Below, in pieces: positions 63,560 to 64,000 of a stretch of 64,000 nucleotides of DNA. The position numbers and the translations under genes were made by a program. Within the stretch, counting starts at the first letter, position 1, and every line of letters begins with the position of its first letter. The notes beneath the pieces were generated by a model. It worked only from the letters and a program-made list of their open reading frames with translations. It was not told where the DNA came from and did no database searches. The stretch lies in NCBI GenBank assembly GCA_024516035.1, contig CM044961.1:19265558-19329557 (forward strand), in the 5' to 3' direction. Origin of the DNA: Bactericera cockerelli. Its lineage: Eukaryota; Arthropoda; Insecta; Hemiptera; Triozidae.

Positions 63560-63729
63560 AATGCATTCCATAACTTCACCCTGTGCTTTCTCATCCTGAC
63601 TCTCTGGACAGGCACCATATCAAGTGCTCTACAAGGCGACTCAGTTCTAACAGAAAACAATGTATCCGAAACCATTGATGAACCTACCTACCTTAAGGAA
63701 CAGCCCAGGATCAACCTGGAAGCAGTCTG
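63560..63729 (+). CDS. Candidate exon with signal-peptide-like segment
   Basis: The acceptor is attgctcag|AATGCA and the donor GTCTG|gtgagc. The open frame has 56 codons and starts NAFHNFTLCFLILTLWTGTI, a hydrophobic core ending in small residues (SSALQG) that suits signal-peptide cleavage. A polar segment with an N-glycosylation site (NNVS) follows. No Met is in frame, so the start must lie in an upstream exon. The gene continues beyond the window. No family is recognised. Confidence 0.45.
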
Positions 63730-63838
63730 GTGAGCATCAAGAGATGTTAAGAACATACATTCAAGTGGAAAAGAAAGCTGAAACAAGTGGTGAAACAACT
63801 AGTGACCACATAAAAGACGTCACAGATGCATTTCACAG

Positions 63839-64000
63839 GAAAATAACGACAAAAACCAGGATGTTTTACACCAAGTTCAATCCACTTGGCAGATTCTAAA
63901 GCGAGAGGTATCGATGGTCATTTCAACCTGTTTGGACCAGACTGACTGCAAGAGCCGCCGCGTGCCGCAGGGACTACGCCGTGTCGCAGGACAACTATGG
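63839..64000 (+). CDS. Candidate next exon, cut by the window edge
   Basis: After gcatttcacag a frame stays open to the edge: ENNDKNQDVLHQVQSTWQIL, then KREVSMVISTCLDQTDCKSR. It is helical and charged with two Cys, and rising GC content near the edge supports coding. Joining it to the previous exon by the strong donor gives the wrong phase (the joined frame stops at 63897-63899). A different splice site or a sequence error is therefore needed. Confidence 0.35.

Overview
This window looks like a chromosomal segment of an insect genome. It is AT-rich and intron-rich, with canonical GT-AG splice sites, and it is crowded with SINEs, a Jockey-type LINE, MITEs, fold-back elements and satellites. 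There is no bacterial-style operon, rRNA gene or CRISPR array. The repeat style suggests a hemipteran such as a psyllid or planthopper, but no species-diagnostic gene is present, so that is only a guess.

Layout. (1) 1-5.3 kb: three phase-matched exons of an unrecognised minus-strand gene (5278-5153, 4022-3846, 1521-1255). Its introns and 3' end hold a hAT-type MITE, two copies of a 77-nt exon-like repeat, a 5S-rRNA-derived SINE and a tRNA-derived SINE. (2) 5.6-20.8 kb: repeats, including a fold-back, a (TTTA)n tract and 48-bp minisatellite, a polypyrimidine satellite, a 1.66-kb near-perfect palindrome, a 5'-truncated LINE with a perfect target-site duplication, and a 5S-derived SINE whose whole 121-nt head is preserved. 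(3) 21.0-25.3 kb: a block made almost entirely of inflated homopolymer runs. It is almost certainly a sequencing or polishing artefact, and it has corrupted at least one exon. (4) 24.4-45.3 kb: a plus-strand gene for a membrane-anchored protein with a long cytoplasm-like tail. It has five readable exons plus the corrupted one, spread over about 21 kb with a 16.5-kb intron. That intron contains minus-strand candidate exons that may belong to a nested gene. (5) 47.8-54.7 kb: a two-exon gene for an 897-residue EnSpm/CACTA-like transposase with a SAM-like N-terminus. It is flanked by degenerate repeat arrays, and a 1.7-kb fold-back sits in its intron. (6) 55-64 kb: mostly non-coding, with a second copy of a 650-bp element also present at 2.2 kb. 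At the right edge are one or two candidate exons of a secreted protein.

The genes show no sign of acting together. The main value of the window is its repeat biology (5S-derived SINE, fold-backs sharing one terminus, duplicated exon-like units, a transposase gene with subterminal arrays), a gene whose exons are all short and easily missed, and an assembly defect that needs correcting. Everything here comes from reading the sequence by eye; splice models are predictions.
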